Source: RYN-428 sp035551995
GTDB taxonomy: Bacteria; Planctomycetota; Phycisphaerae; Tepidisphaerales; Tepidisphaeraceae
Length of the DNA: 64,000 bases
Reading direction: 5' to 3'
Assembly: GCA_035551995.1 (NCBI GenBank)
Contig: DASZME010000094.1
Span: 62,001-126,000, forward strand
Of this stretch, positions 45,048-53,896 are shown piece after piece. A program made the position numbers and the translations under genes. The notes beneath the pieces are model-generated. The model worked only from the letters and a program-made list of their open reading frames with translations. It had not been told where the DNA came from and did no database searches. Positions within the stretch are counted from its first letter, which is position 1. Each line of letters opens with the position of its first letter.

Positions 45048-46421
45048 ATGTTGCATCGGAAAGGTTTGGTCCGCGCGGCCGCGTTTGCCGCGTTGACCTG
45101 TACGGGTATCTGTCGCGCTGAGACGACTGCTGTAGCGTCGGATGACGGGCTGACGTTGCGGCCTTCATTTCTGGATGCGGTGCCCACCAGCGCACCGGCA
45201 ACCGCCCCGGCCACCGCGCCGGCGCCCATCCCCAATCCGCTCATGCTGCTGCTTGAGCATACGCCCCTGGGCAAACCGCTCGAAGACGCCGGCTTTACGC
45301 TCAGCGGCTTTATCGACGGCGGCTACACCGCCTCCTTCCAACATCCAGCCGCCACCAACGCCAACATCGCCGGCCGCTTTCAGGACAACAAGAGCGAACA
45401 TATCGTTCTCGATCAGATCGACTTTATGATCGACCGCCCGGTCGACTACAGCACCGGCAAGTTTGACGTCGGCGGCCATTTTGAATTCGTCTATGGCCGC
45501 GATACCGAGTTCTTCCACTCCACCGGAATCTACGACAACCCCTTCGTCTTCGGCGCGCGCACTAATCCTTATTACAAGTCAACCACGGCCCCCGAAAATC
45601 AAGCGGATATCGTCCAGGCGTACCTGGATTTTTCCGCGCCGGTCGGCAGCGGGTTGCGCATCCGCGTCGGTAAAATCGTTACCTTGCTCGGCTGGGAAGT
45701 GATCAATCCGACGGGCAACGCCTTCTATTCGCATAGCTATTTGTTCTCCTTCGCCATCCCCCTCACGCAGACGGGCGTCATGGGCGAGTACAAGATCAAT
45801 CCCGAAATTCAGATCGACGCCGGCATTACCCGCGGCTGGAGCCAATCTCTGCGGGACAACAACGGCGATCCCGATTTCCTCGGCGGAATCACTTACACGC
45901 CGCAGGGAAGCGACTTCCTCAAAAAGCTGAAATTCATCGCCAACCTTTCCGAAGGTCCGCAGGCGAGCCATGACAACAGCGATTGGTGGACGGTCGTCGA
46001 CCTTCAGGCGATCTACACCGACGGCCCCTTGACCGCCGTCATCAACGCCGATTACGGCGACGCCCCCAACGCGCTGCCGGGTTCCTCGGCCCAATGGGGC
46101 GGCGCGGCGTTTTATGTCGGGTATACGCCGGGCAATCAATCGTTTGTCACTCTCAATTCCCGCCTTGAATGGTATCAGGACGCGCAAGGTTATACGCTGG
46201 CCGGCTTCGTCGCTCCCACCGGCGGAACCCCCGCAGGCGTCGAAAACCTTTACGAAGCCACCTTCGGCGCCAACGTCACCTGGTTCCCCGACGATCCTGT
46301 CATGAAGAACCTCGTGTTCCGCCCCGAAATCCGTTTCGACTACGCCAGCAAGGATTTCTTTAACGGCGATACCAAGCATTTCCAGACGACCTTCGGCATC
46401 GACCTATTTTTCAAGTATTGA
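45048..46421 (+). CDS. Outer-membrane beta-barrel porin (BBP2/OmpL-like)
   Basis: 457 aa. The signal peptide is LVRAAAFAALTCTGICRA. The mature protein has the BBP2 (PF07642-type) start FTLSGFIDGGYTASFQHPAA, then many amphipathic strands, a MIDRPVDYSTGKFDVGGHFE strand pair and a C-terminal Phe-Phe-Lys-Tyr end (TFGIDLFFKY) typical of outer-membrane barrels. It probably forms a channel for small solutes. GAGGAG lies six bases before the ATG, a sigma-54-type promoter is 64 bases upstream, and a strong terminator follows the stop. Confidence 0.88.
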   Translation: MLHRKGLVRAAAFAALTCTGICRAETTAVASDDGLTLRPSFLDAVPTSAPATAPATAPAPIPNPLMLLLEHTPLGKPLEDAGFTLSGFIDGGYTASFQHPAATNANIAGRFQDNKSEHIVLDQIDFMIDRPVDYSTGKFDVGGHFEFVYGRDTEFFHSTGIYDNPFVFGARTNPYYKSTTAPENQADIVQAYLDFSAPVGSGLRIRVGKIVTLLGWEVINPTGNAFYSHSYLFSFAIPLTQTGVMGEYKINPEIQIDAGITRGWSQSLRDNNGDPDFLGGITYTPQGSDFLKKLKFIANLSEGPQASHDNSDWWTVVDLQAIYTDGPLTAVINADYGDAPNALPGSSAQWGGAAFYVGYTPGNQSFVTLNSRLEWYQDAQGYTLAGFVAPTGGTPAGVENLYEATFGANVTWFPDDPVMKNLVFRPEIRFDYASKDFFNGDTKHFQTTFGIDLFFKY

Positions 46422-46445
46422 TTTTTTGCCGCGATTTATTTAACC

Positions 46446-46486
46446 GCCGTCGCCTCGCGAAAAGTTCTCGCGAGGCGACGGCGTTT
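46446..46486 (+). terminator. Intrinsic terminator after the porin gene
   Basis: Perfect 15-bp stem (GCCGTCGCCTCGCGA at 46446-46460 with its complement at 46468-46482), a 7-base loop and GTTTTC downstream. It lies 24 bases after the porin stop. Confidence 0.85.
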
Positions 46487-46568
46487 TCGTCATCGATTGC
46501 GTCTGCCGCGCTTATCGTCGCCGCCCCCTATTGACATCCGCTCTCCCAGACTCGACAACCGACAATCG

Positions 46569-47669
46569 ATGACCGCAAAACCCCGCATCCTCACCGGCGA
46601 TACCCCGACCGGCAAACTTCATCTTGGCCATTATGTCGGCAGCGTTGAAAATCGCCTGGCGCTGCAGGACCAATACGACTGCTTTTTCCTCATCGCCAAC
46701 AAGCACGCCTTTACCACGCGCGCCGATAGACCGGCTGAAATCCGCCAGAGCGTGATCGATATCGCCACCGACTGGCTGGCCGTCGGCATCGATCCGGCCA
46801 AGAGCGCGATGTTCATTCAGAGCGAAGTGCCGGCTATCGACGAGTTGACATTCTTCTTCGCGATGCTCATTCCCTTCAACCGCGTCATGCGTAATCCGAC
46901 ATTGACGCAGGAGATCAAAGACAAGGATCTCGGCGACAAATACCCGTTCGGCTTCCCGATGTATGCCGTGGGGCAGTGCGCGGATATCCTGGCGTTTCGC
47001 CCGCAGCTTGTCCCGGTGGGGGAGGACCAGCTTCCGCATTTGGAATTGACCCGCGAAGTCGCTCGGAAATTCGATCAGCTTTATTGCGGCGTCGATTCTC
47101 ACTCGGAGGACAAAGACTACGTAAAAGCCGGCGGGCTCTTTCCGATCATCGAGCCAAAGCTTGGCCGCGTGAAACGGCTGGTCGGCCTTGGCGCGCCGGA
47201 CGCCGAAGGGCGTCTGCTCAAGATGAGCAAGTCGTTGAACAACGCCCTTTTCCTGAGTGACGACGCCGATGCGGTCAAGAACAAGATCATGGGGATGTAT
47301 ACCGATCCAAAACGCATTCGCGTCACGGACCCCGGCGAAACCGATCCGGAAAAAAATCCGCTCTGGGCGTTTCACAAAACCTTCAATGCCGATTCGGCGT
47401 GGGTCGACGAACATCGCGACCTGTACAAGAACGGAAAGATCGGCGATGTCGCCATCAAGCGGAAGTTAATCGAGGTTTTGAACACGCTGCTCGATCCGAT
47501 CCGCCAGCGCCGCAAGCAATATGCGGATCGACCCGACGACGTGATCGACATCTTGCGAGCAGGCACGGCGCGGGCCAACGTCATTGCGGAAGAAACGCTG
47601 GCGCTGGCCAAGAAAGCGATGCGGCAAGACTACTTTTCCCGAAGCGTGACGATCGGATTATCCAGTTAG
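46569..47669 (+). CDS. trpS: Tryptophanyl-tRNA synthetase
   Basis: 366 aa from the ATG at 46569 (MTAKPRILTGDTPTGKLHLG); the frame is open upstream to 46497 but homologs begin here. Class I synthetase: the HIGH signature is HLGH and the KMSKS loop is intact (LLKMSKSLNN). AVGQCADILAFRPQLVPVGE matches the tryptophan-binding region. A recognisable Shine-Dalgarno site is missing. It follows the porin terminator, so it is probably transcribed on its own. Confidence 0.97.
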   Translation: MTAKPRILTGDTPTGKLHLGHYVGSVENRLALQDQYDCFFLIANKHAFTTRADRPAEIRQSVIDIATDWLAVGIDPAKSAMFIQSEVPAIDELTFFFAMLIPFNRVMRNPTLTQEIKDKDLGDKYPFGFPMYAVGQCADILAFRPQLVPVGEDQLPHLELTREVARKFDQLYCGVDSHSEDKDYVKAGGLFPIIEPKLGRVKRLVGLGAPDAEGRLLKMSKSLNNALFLSDDADAVKNKIMGMYTDPKRIRVTDPGETDPEKNPLWAFHKTFNADSAWVDEHRDLYKNGKIGDVAIKRKLIEVLNTLLDPIRQRRKQYADRPDDVIDILRAGTARANVIAEETLALAKKAMRQDYFSRSVTIGLSS

Positions 47670-47680
47670 TCGAAGGATGA

Positions 47681-47735
47681 GGCATTTCAGAGGTAGCTGT
47701 ACCGCTCCTGCGTTTAGCGGAGCCAGCTTGCGGGG
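47681..47735 (+). repeat. Truncated copy of the 98-bp element
   Basis: The left end GGCATTTC is at 47681 and the core TTTAGCGGAGCC begins 31 bases on at 47713. The hairpin is damaged (CCAGCTTGCGGGG) and the right half of the element is missing. It lies just after trpS. Confidence 0.55.
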
Positions 47736-47782
47736 AGGACGTGTTGGGCCCAGTGCTCTTTACGCCGACTTGTTCGACGCTT

Positions 47783-48091
47783 TCAAATTTCCGCCTTCTC
47801 TTGGTCTTCACCTTCGGCAATTCCTGATTCAATCAGCCAAACTTTTGCCGCCTCGGCATCCGAGCAAATCAGAAAAACTTCCTGCACGGTTCCGGTTCCG
47901 TTGTACAAGCATTTGAGTCCGGCGGTGGTCGGATATTGAACGCGAAACGATGGGCGCGTCTTGCCGCGCCGGACTTTAATTCGGCCCGGCACGATCCGCG
48001 TGACATGCCGACATTCGGCCACGATCGCGTTGAGGATTTGATCCAATCCGCCGACCCGTCCATGCTGGCGCTTAATGCGGCCGAATTTCAT
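47783..48091 (-). CDS. DUF2103-like predicted metal-binding protein
   Basis: 102 aa. The run AECRHVTRIVPGRIKVRRGK followed by FRVQYPTTAGLKCLYNGTGT and VQEVFLIC matches the pattern I know for DUF2103 (VIPGRI, then a GFK(A/L) stretch and VQEVF). It is cytoplasmic and has no signal peptide. It sits alone on the minus strand between trpS and the peroxiredoxin gene. The family assignment is from memory of short motifs; function unknown. Confidence 0.6.
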   Translation of the reverse strand: MKFGRIKRQHGRVGGLDQILNAIVAECRHVTRIVPGRIKVRRGKTRPSFRVQYPTTAGLKCLYNGTGTVQEVFLICSDAEAAKVWLIESGIAEGEDQEKAEI

Positions 48092-48216
48092 ATCCGAGAT
48101 TCTATGGCCGATCGCCGGGGATCGCGATGCGGGTTTGTCCTAAATCGAGATCAAGCGTATCATCCGCCACATGGCGGCGATCGGCCGATTTGTACCTCAT
48201 TTCCCGGAGAATTTGA

Positions 48217-48687
48217 ATGAGCGACGCGACTCTCAAACATGGCGACCCCGCCCCCGATTTCGAGCTGATGGACGAAACGAAAACGAAGATCAAACTCTCC
48301 GGTCTTCGCGGCAAGACGGTCGTACTCCTATTTTACCCGATGGATTTTTCGCCGGTCTGTACGAGCGAGCATTGCGAGTTTGGCCCCCAGTCGCCGAAGA
48401 TCGCCGGCGGCGCGGACACCGTTGTTTTTGGAGTCAGTTGCGACAGCCCGTTCAGCCACGCCGAGTTTAAGTCCAAATATAAAATTCCCTATAGCCTGCT
48501 GGCCGACCCGACCCGCAAAATGGCCAAAGCCTATGGAATGTGGGCTGGCGAAGAACCGTATAACTGTACAAAGCGCGGCACGGTGATCATCGACAAGAAC
48601 GGCAACATCGCTCATTACGAAGAAGTGCCGATGCGCGAGCCGCGAAAAAGCGATGACCTCGCCAAGCTTGTAGCGGAATCACGATGA
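48217..48687 (+). CDS. bcp: Thioredoxin-dependent peroxiredoxin (Bcp/PrxQ type)
   Basis: 156 aa. Peroxidatic Cys48 and resolving Cys53 occur as PVCTSEHC, the C-x4-C arrangement of the Bcp/PrxQ group. The AhpC/TSA fold is clear (GDPAPDFELMDETKTKIKLS, GKTVVLLFYPMDFSP). It reduces hydroperoxides with electrons from thioredoxin. No signal peptide. Its TGA overlaps the ATG of the substrate-binding gene (ATGA at 48684-48687), so the two are translationally coupled. Confidence 0.93.
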   Translation: MSDATLKHGDPAPDFELMDETKTKIKLSGLRGKTVVLLFYPMDFSPVCTSEHCEFGPQSPKIAGGADTVVFGVSCDSPFSHAEFKSKYKIPYSLLADPTRKMAKAYGMWAGEEPYNCTKRGTVIIDKNGNIAHYEEVPMREPRKSDDLAKLVAESR

Positions 48688-49634
48688 TTAGCCGCTCATC
48701 GTCGCGTGCCCCGCTTGTCTGGGCGCTGGTCTTCGCGATCCTATCGATCGCCGGGTGGCGGCTGGTGCGCGCGTTTAATCGGACGCATGAGCAAGCGGGT
48801 CTTGCCCGTCTTGTCGCCAATGCAAAAACGCCTCGGGTCGTCTCCCTTTTGCCGCAGGCGACGGACATCGTTTTATCGATGGGGTGTGGCGATCACCTGG
48901 TCGCGGTGAGCAACGTGGACGACGCTCCCGACGCCAAAACGCTGCCGCGCGTCGGGGATTATCAAACGATCGACTGGGAGACGATATCGGCGCTTTCGCC
49001 GCAGTGGATCGTCACGCACTACGGCCCCGGCCGCACGCCCGCCGGCTTTCTTCAGCGCGCCGGGGCCGTCGGCGCCGGCCAGTTGAATCTGCAGACCGAA
49101 ACGCTCGACGGCTCGGATAAGACCACCACTATTTACGATGCGATCGCCGAACTGGGGAAAGCGTGCAATGAGTCGGCGAAAGCCGCCGCGGCCATCGCGT
49201 CGCTTCACGCGAAACTGAAGTCCGTTCATGATCGCGTCTGGGCCGACGCGCCGATATCGGCGTTGATCGTCATCGGGCCCGACGGAACGACGGTCGCCGG
49301 AAAAGAGACCTTCCTGAGCGAACTGCTCCAGACAGCCGGCGGCGTAAACGCGGCGGCAGGTTTGGCAAGCCGGTATCCCAACGTCGATCGAGAGCAAATT
49401 ATCGGCATGAAGCCGGAGGTTATTTTACAACTGATGCCCAGCGCCACGCCGCAGGTGCTATCTCAGGCGGCGCGCTTCTGGTCTTCCTATGACGACACGC
49501 CGGCGGTGAAGCATAACCGCGTCGTGGCGTTGACGGATTGGTACATGCTGCTACCGGGGTATCATGTCGGCGAGATCGCCGAAAAGTTCGCGAACGCATT
49601 GCACCCCAGCATGGGAAAGTCGAAGTCCAATTAG
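48684..49634 (+). CDS. BtuF-like periplasmic substrate-binding protein, membrane-anchored
   Basis: 316 aa. A hydrophobic segment (residues 9-31, PLVWALVFAILSIAGWRLVR) has no lipobox or clear cleavage site, so it may stay anchored. The rest is a class III ABC-binding domain (RVVSLLPQATDIVLSMGCGD, LPRVGDYQTIDWETISALSP), as in BtuF, FecB and FhuD. Substrates of this group are cobalamin, haem or iron siderophores. The next genes encode the FecCD permease and ATPase, so this completes a BtuFCD-type importer. I see no B12 riboswitch upstream. Confidence 0.85.
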   Translation: MISRSSSRAPLVWALVFAILSIAGWRLVRAFNRTHEQAGLARLVANAKTPRVVSLLPQATDIVLSMGCGDHLVAVSNVDDAPDAKTLPRVGDYQTIDWETISALSPQWIVTHYGPGRTPAGFLQRAGAVGAGQLNLQTETLDGSDKTTTIYDAIAELGKACNESAKAAAAIASLHAKLKSVHDRVWADAPISALIVIGPDGTTVAGKETFLSELLQTAGGVNAAAGLASRYPNVDREQIIGMKPEVILQLMPSATPQVLSQAARFWSSYDDTPAVKHNRVVALTDWYMLLPGYHVGEIAEKFANALHPSMGKSKSN

Positions 49635-49736
49635 GCTGAAATCCGCTTGGGCACGCGGCTGTGAATGGAAATCCCAAGGATAATGCGGCCGAAGGAAAAA
49701 TGACTTTTGCGCCGGTATGAGCACAGGTGAATACGC

Positions 49737-50786
49737 ATGTCGCTTTCGTTTTCTCAACCGGAAATTCGCCTGCGCCGCTGGAGCGTCAATCGTCTGGCGC
49801 TGAATCTGCTGCTGGGCGTCGCGGTTTGGGCGATCGTGGGCGCCGGGTGCGTTTGCGTCGGATCGACCGGCCAAATCGGCTGGCCGGCCAGTTCCGCCAT
49901 CCGCGACATTCGCGTCGAAATCGTGTTGTTGTCGTCGCTCATCGGCGCCGCGCTCGGCGCCGCCGGCGTCGTCTATCAGGCCATCCTCCGCAATCCATTA
50001 GCCGATCCCTACCTGCTCGGCGTCAGCAGCGGCGCCTCGCTCTGCGCCTACGCATGGAGATTCCCGTTGGTGTGGTGGTCCCTTGGCGAATCGTTCTTCG
50101 CGGCGATCAGCCAACAGGCATTCGCCTTCGGCGGCGCCTTGACGGTCGTCGCGATCGTGCTTGTGCTTGCCACTCGCCGGGGACGCCTGCAGCCGGTCAC
50201 GCTGCTTCTTGTCGGCGTGATCGTCAATTCGATCAACGGCGCGCTGTTCCTCCTGCTCGACGCGCTAAAACCGCAAATCACCCAGGGCATCGGCGGCCCC
50301 ATGTCCTTTCTCATCGGCGGAATCCAGACAAATCTCACCCGCGGCCAGGAATACGCCGCCGCCATCGTGATAATGGCCGCGGGAATCGTTCCATTTTACC
50401 TCGCCGGCCAATTAAACGTCGCAACGCTAAACGAAGCTGAGGCGGAGGCGCTGGGCGTGCGCATCCAACGCCTGCGCTGGACGGCGTTGATCGCCGCTTC
50501 GGTCATCACCGCCGCCGCCGTTTCCATCAGCGGGCCGATCGGATTCGTCGGACTGATTTGCCCGCACATGGCGCGAAAAATCGTGGGCGCCGATCATCGC
50601 AGATTATTGCCCTGGGCGACGGCGTTCGGGGCGGCGTTGTTATGCGTCGCCGACGCCGTTTCGCGATTGCTTGTCGCGCAGAAATTGGCCGGCACCCGGC
50701 TGCCGGTGGGCGTATTGACCGCGCTGCTGGGCGGCCCATTTTTCCTGCTGCTCCTGCGGGAAAATAAAAGCATGAGGCCGGAATAA
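49737..50786 (+). CDS. FecCD/BtuC-family ABC transporter permease
   Basis: 349 aa with about 10 transmembrane helices. The FecCD family is marked by GAALGAAGVVYQAILRNPLA, DPYLLGVSSGASL, the EAEALGVRIQRLRW coupling region and SGPIGFVGLICPHMARKIVG. It moves cobalamin-, haem- or siderophore-type substrates across the inner membrane with the ATPase encoded next. Its stop overlaps the ATPase ATG as TAATG. The 102-base gap from the binding-protein gene has no riboswitch I can recognise. Confidence 0.93.
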   Translation: MSLSFSQPEIRLRRWSVNRLALNLLLGVAVWAIVGAGCVCVGSTGQIGWPASSAIRDIRVEIVLLSSLIGAALGAAGVVYQAILRNPLADPYLLGVSSGASLCAYAWRFPLVWWSLGESFFAAISQQAFAFGGALTVVAIVLVLATRRGRLQPVTLLLVGVIVNSINGALFLLLDALKPQITQGIGGPMSFLIGGIQTNLTRGQEYAAAIVIMAAGIVPFYLAGQLNVATLNEAEAEALGVRIQRLRWTALIAASVITAAAVSISGPIGFVGLICPHMARKIVGADHRRLLPWATAFGAALLCVADAVSRLLVAQKLAGTRLPVGVLTALLGGPFFLLLLRENKSMRPE

Positions 50787-51562
50787 TGATTTTTGCTTGC
50801 GATAACCTCTCGTTCGCCTACGACAAAAAGCGCGTCATCGACGGCGTTTCATTTACATTAGCCGCCGGCGAAATCGTCGCGCTCCTCGGCCCCAACGGCA
50901 GCGGCAAATCCACGCTTCTCCGATGCCTGCTCGGCCAGCTCATTTCGTGCGGCCAAATAAAGTGGGACGGCAAGCCCCTCCAACAATGGAGCCGTCGCGA
51001 CCTGGCCCGCCGCGTCGCTTATTTGCCGCAGACGCTTGACCCCGAATCATCTCAAACGGTCGCCGACATCCTGCGCATGGGCCGCGCCCCATTTCTCGGC
51101 CCCTTCGGCGTCGAATCGCGGCGCGATATCGACGTCGTCGGCGACGTCGCCCAAACCCTCCACCTCGCCGACCTCCTGCACCGCCCGATCGACCAACTCT
51201 CCGGCGGCCAGCGCCAGCGCGTTTTTCTCGGCCGTTGCCTTGTGCAAGAGCCGGCCGTTTTGCTGCTCGATGAGCCAAACACGCATCTTGACCTGCGGCA
51301 TCAAGTCGAGATGGGGCGCATGTTGAAAACATTGGCCCGCTCCAAGAACATCGCCGTGCTGATGGCCCTGCACGACCTCAATCTCGCCGGCGCATTTGCG
51401 GATCGGCTGATACTTCTGGATGAGGGAAAGGTCGCTGGGGATGGGCCGCCGGGCGACGTGCTGCGGGAGGAGATGATCTCGCGAGTCTACGGTCTTGCGA
51501 TGGAACGCATTGAGCGCAAAGACGGCGGCGGATTTATTTTTCCGGTCATTGCGCCGGAGTAA
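50786..51562 (+). CDS. ABC transporter ATP-binding protein (FecE/BtuD type)
   Basis: 258 aa. Walker A is LLGPNGSGKSTLLR, the signature is QLSGGQRQRVFLGRCL, and Walker B is VLLLDEPNTHLDLRH (D-E-P-N-T rather than the usual D-E-P-T). The switch His lies in VLMALHDLNLAGAFADR. It is the ATPase of the BtuFCD-type importer, coupled to the permease by TAATG. Substrate is not identifiable from the ATPase alone. Confidence 0.95.
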   Translation: MIFACDNLSFAYDKKRVIDGVSFTLAAGEIVALLGPNGSGKSTLLRCLLGQLISCGQIKWDGKPLQQWSRRDLARRVAYLPQTLDPESSQTVADILRMGRAPFLGPFGVESRRDIDVVGDVAQTLHLADLLHRPIDQLSGGQRQRVFLGRCLVQEPAVLLLDEPNTHLDLRHQVEMGRMLKTLARSKNIAVLMALHDLNLAGAFADRLILLDEGKVAGDGPPGDVLREEMISRVYGLAMERIERKDGGGFIFPVIAPE

Positions 51563-51660
51563 TCGTTATCGAGTGGTCCAAGCGGACCAGCTGCGGCGGT
51601 TTTCAAACGGAAGATTTTACTTGGCATCAGGACCGATCTCTCCCTTTTCGATCATCAGTT

Positions 51661-51945
51661 TTACCCATGTTCACGCGATTTGGTGCAAAGCGCGAGTTCC
51701 TTGGCGAAGCGAGTAGGAACCGCCAACTCTTTTTGAACGTGATCGTGCCCTTTATCTTTCTCCGAACCTCGTCTGATCTCGAATGACGCGACAAGTTTTT
51801 CGCCGCTATAGACGGCCACTATCTCGTGAGCGCCTCCGCCTTCCATGGATTTGGCTCGCAATTCCTCGACTTTTTTCCGGAGATCTCGGACGTCCTGCTC
51901 CAACGAATCGATGCGCTGAAACTGAGTTGACGGCCTCGCTGCCAT
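51661..51945 (-). CDS. Small coiled-coil protein of unknown function
   Basis: 94 aa. The N-terminal half is heptad-like and charged (FQRIDSLEQDVRDLRKKVEE), followed by a short beta stretch (EIVAVYSGEKLVASFEIRRG). A GGAAACGGA lies just before the ATG. There is no signal peptide. It lies between the convergent ABC ATPase gene and ettA, 72 bases ahead of the ettA stop codon. I do not recognise the family and am only moderately sure it is expressed. Confidence 0.5.
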   Translation of the reverse strand: MAARPSTQFQRIDSLEQDVRDLRKKVEELRAKSMEGGGAHEIVAVYSGEKLVASFEIRRGSEKDKGHDHVQKELAVPTRFAKELALCTKSREHG

Positions 51946-52017
51946 TCCGTTTCCAATTCAAGATGAACTCATGAAATCATACGAACCGCCGGGGGAAATC
52001 TCCAACTGTCGCTGACT

Positions 52018-53706
52018 TCATTTCGTCAGCTTCCGATACTTAATCCGGTGGGGCTGATCCGCCGCGATTCCGAGGCGGACTTTTCGGTCGGCTTCGTACG
52101 CCGAGTAATTTCCTTCGAACCACACCACGCTGCTTTCTCCTTCGAACGCCATGATATGCGTGGCGATGCGATCCAGAAACCAACGGTCATGGCTGATGAT
52201 CACCGCGCAGCCGGCGAAATGCTCCATCGCTTCTTCCAACGCCCGCATCGTGTTTACGTCCAGGTCGTTGGTCGGCTCGTCCAGCAAAATGACATTGGCG
52301 CCTTGCTTGAGCATGCGGGCCAGGTGGACGCGATTGCGTTCGCCGCCGGAGAGGGCGCCGAGTTTTTTTTGCTGGTCGGTTCCGGAAAATCCAAAACGCG
52401 AAACATACGATCGGCTGTTCACCTGAGCCGCCCCGAGCTTCACCATTTCCAAGCCATCGGAAATCGCCTGCCAGACGTTGTCGTCGGCCTTCAGGCTGTC
52501 GCGGCTTTGCTCCATGTATGCGAGCTTGACGCTGTCGCCGACCTTAAAGCTGCCGGCGTCGGGCTTGTCCTGATCGGTAATCAGGCGGAAGAGCGTGGTT
52601 TTGCCGGCTCCATTCGGACCGATAATGCCGACAATCCCGCCGGGCGGAAGGGAAAACGAAAGATTGGCAAAAAGGATTTTTTCGCCGAACGCCTTGCTGA
52701 TCGCTTGCGCCTCGATGACCAGCCGCCCAAGTCGCGGGCCCGGCGGAATGTAGATTTCGATCGATTTTTCCGTCTCCCGCTGGTCCTCGGCCAGCATCGC
52801 TTCATATCGCTGCACGCGCGCCTTGCTCTTGGCTTGCCGGGCTTTTGGCGATTGGCGTACCCATTCCAGTTCATGGGCAAGCGCCTTTTGCCGGGCGCTT
52901 TCGGTTTTTTCCTCGACCTGCAGGCGGCCGCGTTTTTGTTCGAGCCACGATGAATAGTTCCCCTTCCACGGAATCCCCACGCCACGGTCCAATTCGAGAA
53001 TCCACCCCGCCACATTATCCAGGAAATACCGGTCGTGCGTCACGGCGATGACCGTCCCCTCGTACCGCTTCAGATGCTGCTCAAGCCAGCTCACCGACTC
53101 GGCGTCCAGGTGATTCGTCGGCTCGTCCAAAATCAAAACGTCCGGCTTTTGCAGCAGCAACCGGCACAGCGCCACCCGGCGTCGCTCGCCGCCGGACAGC
53201 ACCTCGCACAACGTATCGGCCGGCGGGCAACGCAGCGCGTCCATCGCCATCTCAAGCTGCTGATCGAGGTCCCACGCCCCCAGATGATCGAGCTGTTCCT
53301 GTACCTTTCCCTGTTTCTCCAGCAGCTTGTTCATCGCATCGTCGGTCATCGGCTCGGCGAATTTTTCGTTGATCCGCTCGTACTCTTTCAGCAAATCCAG
53401 CGTCTTTTGCGCCCCTTGCTCCACCACTTGCCGAACCGTCATCGCGTTGTCGAGCTGCGGCTCCTGCTGCAAATAGCCGACGGTATATCCCGGCTGCAAA
53501 ACGCATTGCCCATCATAGTTCTTATCGACGCCGGCCAGGATTTTGAGCAGGGTTGATTTGCCCGATCCATTAAGACCCAGCACGCCGATCTTGGCGCCAT
53601 AGAAGTAGGAAAGATAAATATCCTTGAGGATGACTTTTTGGTCATAGCGCTTGGAGACGCCGACCATTGAATAGATGATTTTATTGGGTTCTGTCGGAGC
53701 GGCCAT
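52018..53706 (-). CDS. ettA: Energy-dependent translational throttle ABC-F protein
   Basis: 562 aa, typical EttA length. Two ABC domains: Walker A motifs GLNGSGKSTLLKIL and GPNGAGKTTLFRL, signatures LSGGERRRVALCRLL and LSGGERNRVHLARML, and Walker B DEPTNHLD and DEPTNDLD. A linker and arm region lies between them. EttA gates the ribosome E site according to ATP/ADP. The end is the usual basic tail (RIKYRKLTK). There is no transmembrane domain, as expected of the ABC-F class. Confidence 0.96.
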   Translation of the reverse strand: MAAPTEPNKIIYSMVGVSKRYDQKVILKDIYLSYFYGAKIGVLGLNGSGKSTLLKILAGVDKNYDGQCVLQPGYTVGYLQQEPQLDNAMTVRQVVEQGAQKTLDLLKEYERINEKFAEPMTDDAMNKLLEKQGKVQEQLDHLGAWDLDQQLEMAMDALRCPPADTLCEVLSGGERRRVALCRLLLQKPDVLILDEPTNHLDAESVSWLEQHLKRYEGTVIAVTHDRYFLDNVAGWILELDRGVGIPWKGNYSSWLEQKRGRLQVEEKTESARQKALAHELEWVRQSPKARQAKSKARVQRYEAMLAEDQRETEKSIEIYIPPGPRLGRLVIEAQAISKAFGEKILFANLSFSLPPGGIVGIIGPNGAGKTTLFRLITDQDKPDAGSFKVGDSVKLAYMEQSRDSLKADDNVWQAISDGLEMVKLGAAQVNSRSYVSRFGFSGTDQQKKLGALSGGERNRVHLARMLKQGANVILLDEPTNDLDVNTMRALEEAMEHFAGCAVIISHDRWFLDRIATHIMAFEGESSVVWFEGNYSAYEADRKVRLGIAADQPHRIKYRKLTK

Positions 53707-53896
53707 GGTTCTTTCGCAAGCTTTGGTAAACGGTGATTCTCAGGTGATTTTACATGATTCATCTCGATGGCGCCAAACCGCGGGAGCGGGTAAAAATTCG
53801 CTCCGCGTAGCTCGGCGGCTATGCGCGATGCGTGGCGCGCTGCATGATAGATCAATCGGAAAACGAAAATAAAGTTCTTAAGCGAGATGACTTCCT

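Noticed and set aside
44797..45048. 84-codon open frame with a hydrophobic start, ending in a TAATG overlap with the porin
   Set aside because: It covers the sigma-54 promoter, has no ribosome site I can see and no family features; kept as non-coding.
49635..49736. Cobalamin riboswitch before the permease
   Set aside because: No GCCACTG-type box or matching fold seen in the 102 bases.
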